In this document: positions 62,924-64,000 of the stretch, one piece after another | Layout of the letters: every line of letters begins with the position of its first letter | Numbering within the stretch: the first letter of the stretch is position 1 | NCBI GenBank assembly: GCA_964511625.1 | Contig: CAZEJG010000013.1 | Coordinates: 18,309-82,308, forward strand | DNA from: Pseudohoeflea sp964511625 | GTDB taxonomy: Bacteria > Pseudomonadota > Alphaproteobacteria > Rhizobiales > Rhizobiaceae | Length of the DNA stretch: 64,000 nucleotides | Reading direction: 5' to 3' | Notes under the pieces: generated by a model | The model's database searches: none | The model's input: the letters and a program-made list of their open reading frames with translations, nothing else | Told to the model about the DNA's origin: nothing | Made by a program: the position numbers and the translations under genes

Positions 62924-63928
62924 ATGACCTCGAAGAAAAAACCGAAGGTATTTGTGACGCGGCGCCTGCCCGACCAGGTTGAGACCCGGATGTGCGAATT
63001 GTTCGAGGCGCAACTCAACATCGACGACGCGCCGCGCAGCCAGCCCGAACTCGTCGCTGCCATGCGCTCTTTTGACGTTATCGTGCCGACCGTCACCGAC
63101 AAGATCGATGCAGCGCTCATCGAACAGGCCGGTCCGCAACTCAAGCTGATCGCCAATTTCGGCAACGGCGTCGACAATATCGACATCGAGGCCGCGCAGA
63201 AGAAGGGGATCGCGGTCACCAACACGCCGAACGTGCTCTCCGAGGATACCGCCGACATGACCATGGCGCTGATCCTTGCCGTGCCGCGCCGTCTCGCCGA
63301 AGGCGCGGCGGTACTCACGGAGGACGCCACCTCCTGGAAGGGATGGGCGCCGACCTGGATGCTCGGTCATCGCCTCGGCGGCAAGCGTCTCGGCATCGTC
63401 GGCATGGGCCGCATCGGTACCGCGGTCGCCCGCCGCGCCAAGGCTTTCGGCCTGTCGATCCATTATCACAACCGCCGCAAGGTGGACCCGGCGACCGAAG
63501 GAGAGCTGGAGGCGACCTACTGGGAAAGCCTCGACCAGATGCTCGCCCGCGTCGACATCGTCTCGGTCCATTGCCCCTCGACACCCGGCACCTATCATCT
63601 GCTCTCGGCGCGCCGGCTCTCGTTGATGAAACCCGGCGCCTATATCGTCAACACCGCCCGCGGCGGCATCATCGACGAGGACGCGCTGATCAAGGCGCTG
63701 CAGGAAGGCCGGCTCTCGGGCGCGGGTCTCGACGTCTTCGAGCACGAGCCCGCCGTCGACAAGCGGCTGCGCAAGCTCGCCGAACAGAACCGCGCGGTCC
63801 TGTTGCCGCATATGGGATCGGCCACGATCGAGGGCCGCATCGACATGGGCGACAAGGTGATCATCAATATCCGCACCTTCTTCGACGGCCACCGGCCGCC
63901 GGACCGCGTGATTCCGGGCCGGCTCTGA
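62924..63928 (+). CDS. D-isomer specific 2-hydroxyacid dehydrogenase (glyoxylate/hydroxypyruvate reductase-like)
   Basis: A 334-residue NAD(P)-dependent enzyme. The nucleotide motif LGIVGMGRIGTAVARRA is at about 153-169; the catalytic residues are Arg246 (NTARGGIID), the Glu in GLDVFEHEP (near 275) and His296 (LPHMGSAT). The family reduces glyoxylate or hydroxypyruvate, or oxidises D-hydroxyacids; the precise substrate is not visible. It follows a 280-nt gap with no gene I can support. Confidence 0.93.
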   Translation: MTSKKKPKVFVTRRLPDQVETRMCELFEAQLNIDDAPRSQPELVAAMRSFDVIVPTVTDKIDAALIEQAGPQLKLIANFGNGVDNIDIEAAQKKGIAVTNTPNVLSEDTADMTMALILAVPRRLAEGAAVLTEDATSWKGWAPTWMLGHRLGGKRLGIVGMGRIGTAVARRAKAFGLSIHYHNRRKVDPATEGELEATYWESLDQMLARVDIVSVHCPSTPGTYHLLSARRLSLMKPGAYIVNTARGGIIDEDALIKALQEGRLSGAGLDVFEHEPAVDKRLRKLAEQNRAVLLPHMGSATIEGRIDMGDKVIINIRTFFDGHRPPDRVIPGRL

Positions 63929-63944
63929 AAAAAAGTCCTATCGG

Positions 63945-64000
63945 CTACGGCTTTCGCCTGTAGCGAATGGTGTCGAAGCGCGCTTCCAGCCCGTCATAGA
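63945..64000 (-). CDS. 3' end of an unidentified minus-strand gene
   Basis: A minus-strand frame is open from the window edge to a TAG at 63947-63945 and reads YDGLEARFDTIRYRRKP-stop, convergent with the dehydrogenase gene 16 nt away. The residues look like real protein rather than a shadow, but only 18 codons are seen and no family can be assigned. Confidence 0.5.
   Translation of the reverse strand, partial: YDGLEARFDTIRYRRKP

Overview
The window is GC-rich chromosomal DNA of an alphaproteobacterium, almost certainly a Hyphomicrobiales (Rhizobiales) member close to the Rhizobium/Agrobacterium/Sinorhizobium/Hoeflea group. The indicators are an irr-type Fur regulator divergent from fabA-fabB-fabI, a PraR-like regulator beside metK, an apparent olsA upstream of miaB-phoH-ybeY-tlyC-lnt, and glnD-murJ-trpS and rimP-nusA-infB-rbfA-truB-rpsO-pnp in the order I remember from rhizobial chromosomes. 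That synteny is recalled, not searched. No phage, transposase, CRISPR array, rRNA or tRNA gene was found.

Layout. 1-4938: end of a Gfo/Idh/MocA oxidoreductase, a three-part Gtr-like glycosylation set (GtrA flippase and GT2 on the minus strand, a GT-C membrane protein on the plus strand) and the murein endopeptidase MepA. 5058-9965: mgsA, glk, an MsbA-like ABC exporter, dapB and gpmA. 9990-13126: an Ada-like alkyltransferase, a DUF2244 protein, nth and an EI24/CysZ-like membrane protein. 13230-14577: arsC-arsH with no arsR or efflux gene nearby. 14743-17329: a GNAT-C39-peptidase fusion coupled to a RimK-like ATP-grasp ligase. 17475-25648: glnD, murJ, trpS, a universal stress protein, a NifU-like Fe-S protein under an apparent Irr box, tsaB and rimI. 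25773-35283: olsA-like acyltransferase, miaB, phoH, ybeY, tlyC, lnt, praR, metK and trmB. 35473-39116: a bacteriophytochrome with HWE kinase and receiver, a single-domain response regulator and the heme oxygenase that makes its biliverdin. 39466-42734: a ProU-type compatible-solute ABC transporter. 42948-54147: the rimP-nusA-ylxR-infB-rbfA-truB-rpsO-pnp translation/RNA block, interrupted by two unknown overlapping genes between infB and rbfA and by a small secreted protein before rpsO. 54277-58493: six accessory genes (membrane protein, AraC regulator, YHS protein, GST, GNAT, flavodoxin-reductase-like). 58729-63928: fabI-fabB-fabA, irr, an SH3 protein and a 2-hydroxyacid dehydrogenase. A truncated minus-strand gene runs off the right edge.

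The most informative regulatory signals are an Irr-box palindrome overlapping the -10 of the NifU-like gene (irr itself is in the window), a promoter followed within about 60 nt by an intrinsic terminator ahead of rimP-nusA-infB, a good promoter immediately ahead of the unknown infB/rbfA cassette, and two composite inverted-repeat elements, each between convergent genes. The genes most likely to hide undescribed biology are the infB/rbfA cassette and the GNAT-C39/ATP-grasp pair. All motif calls were made by eye; no database search or folding program was run.
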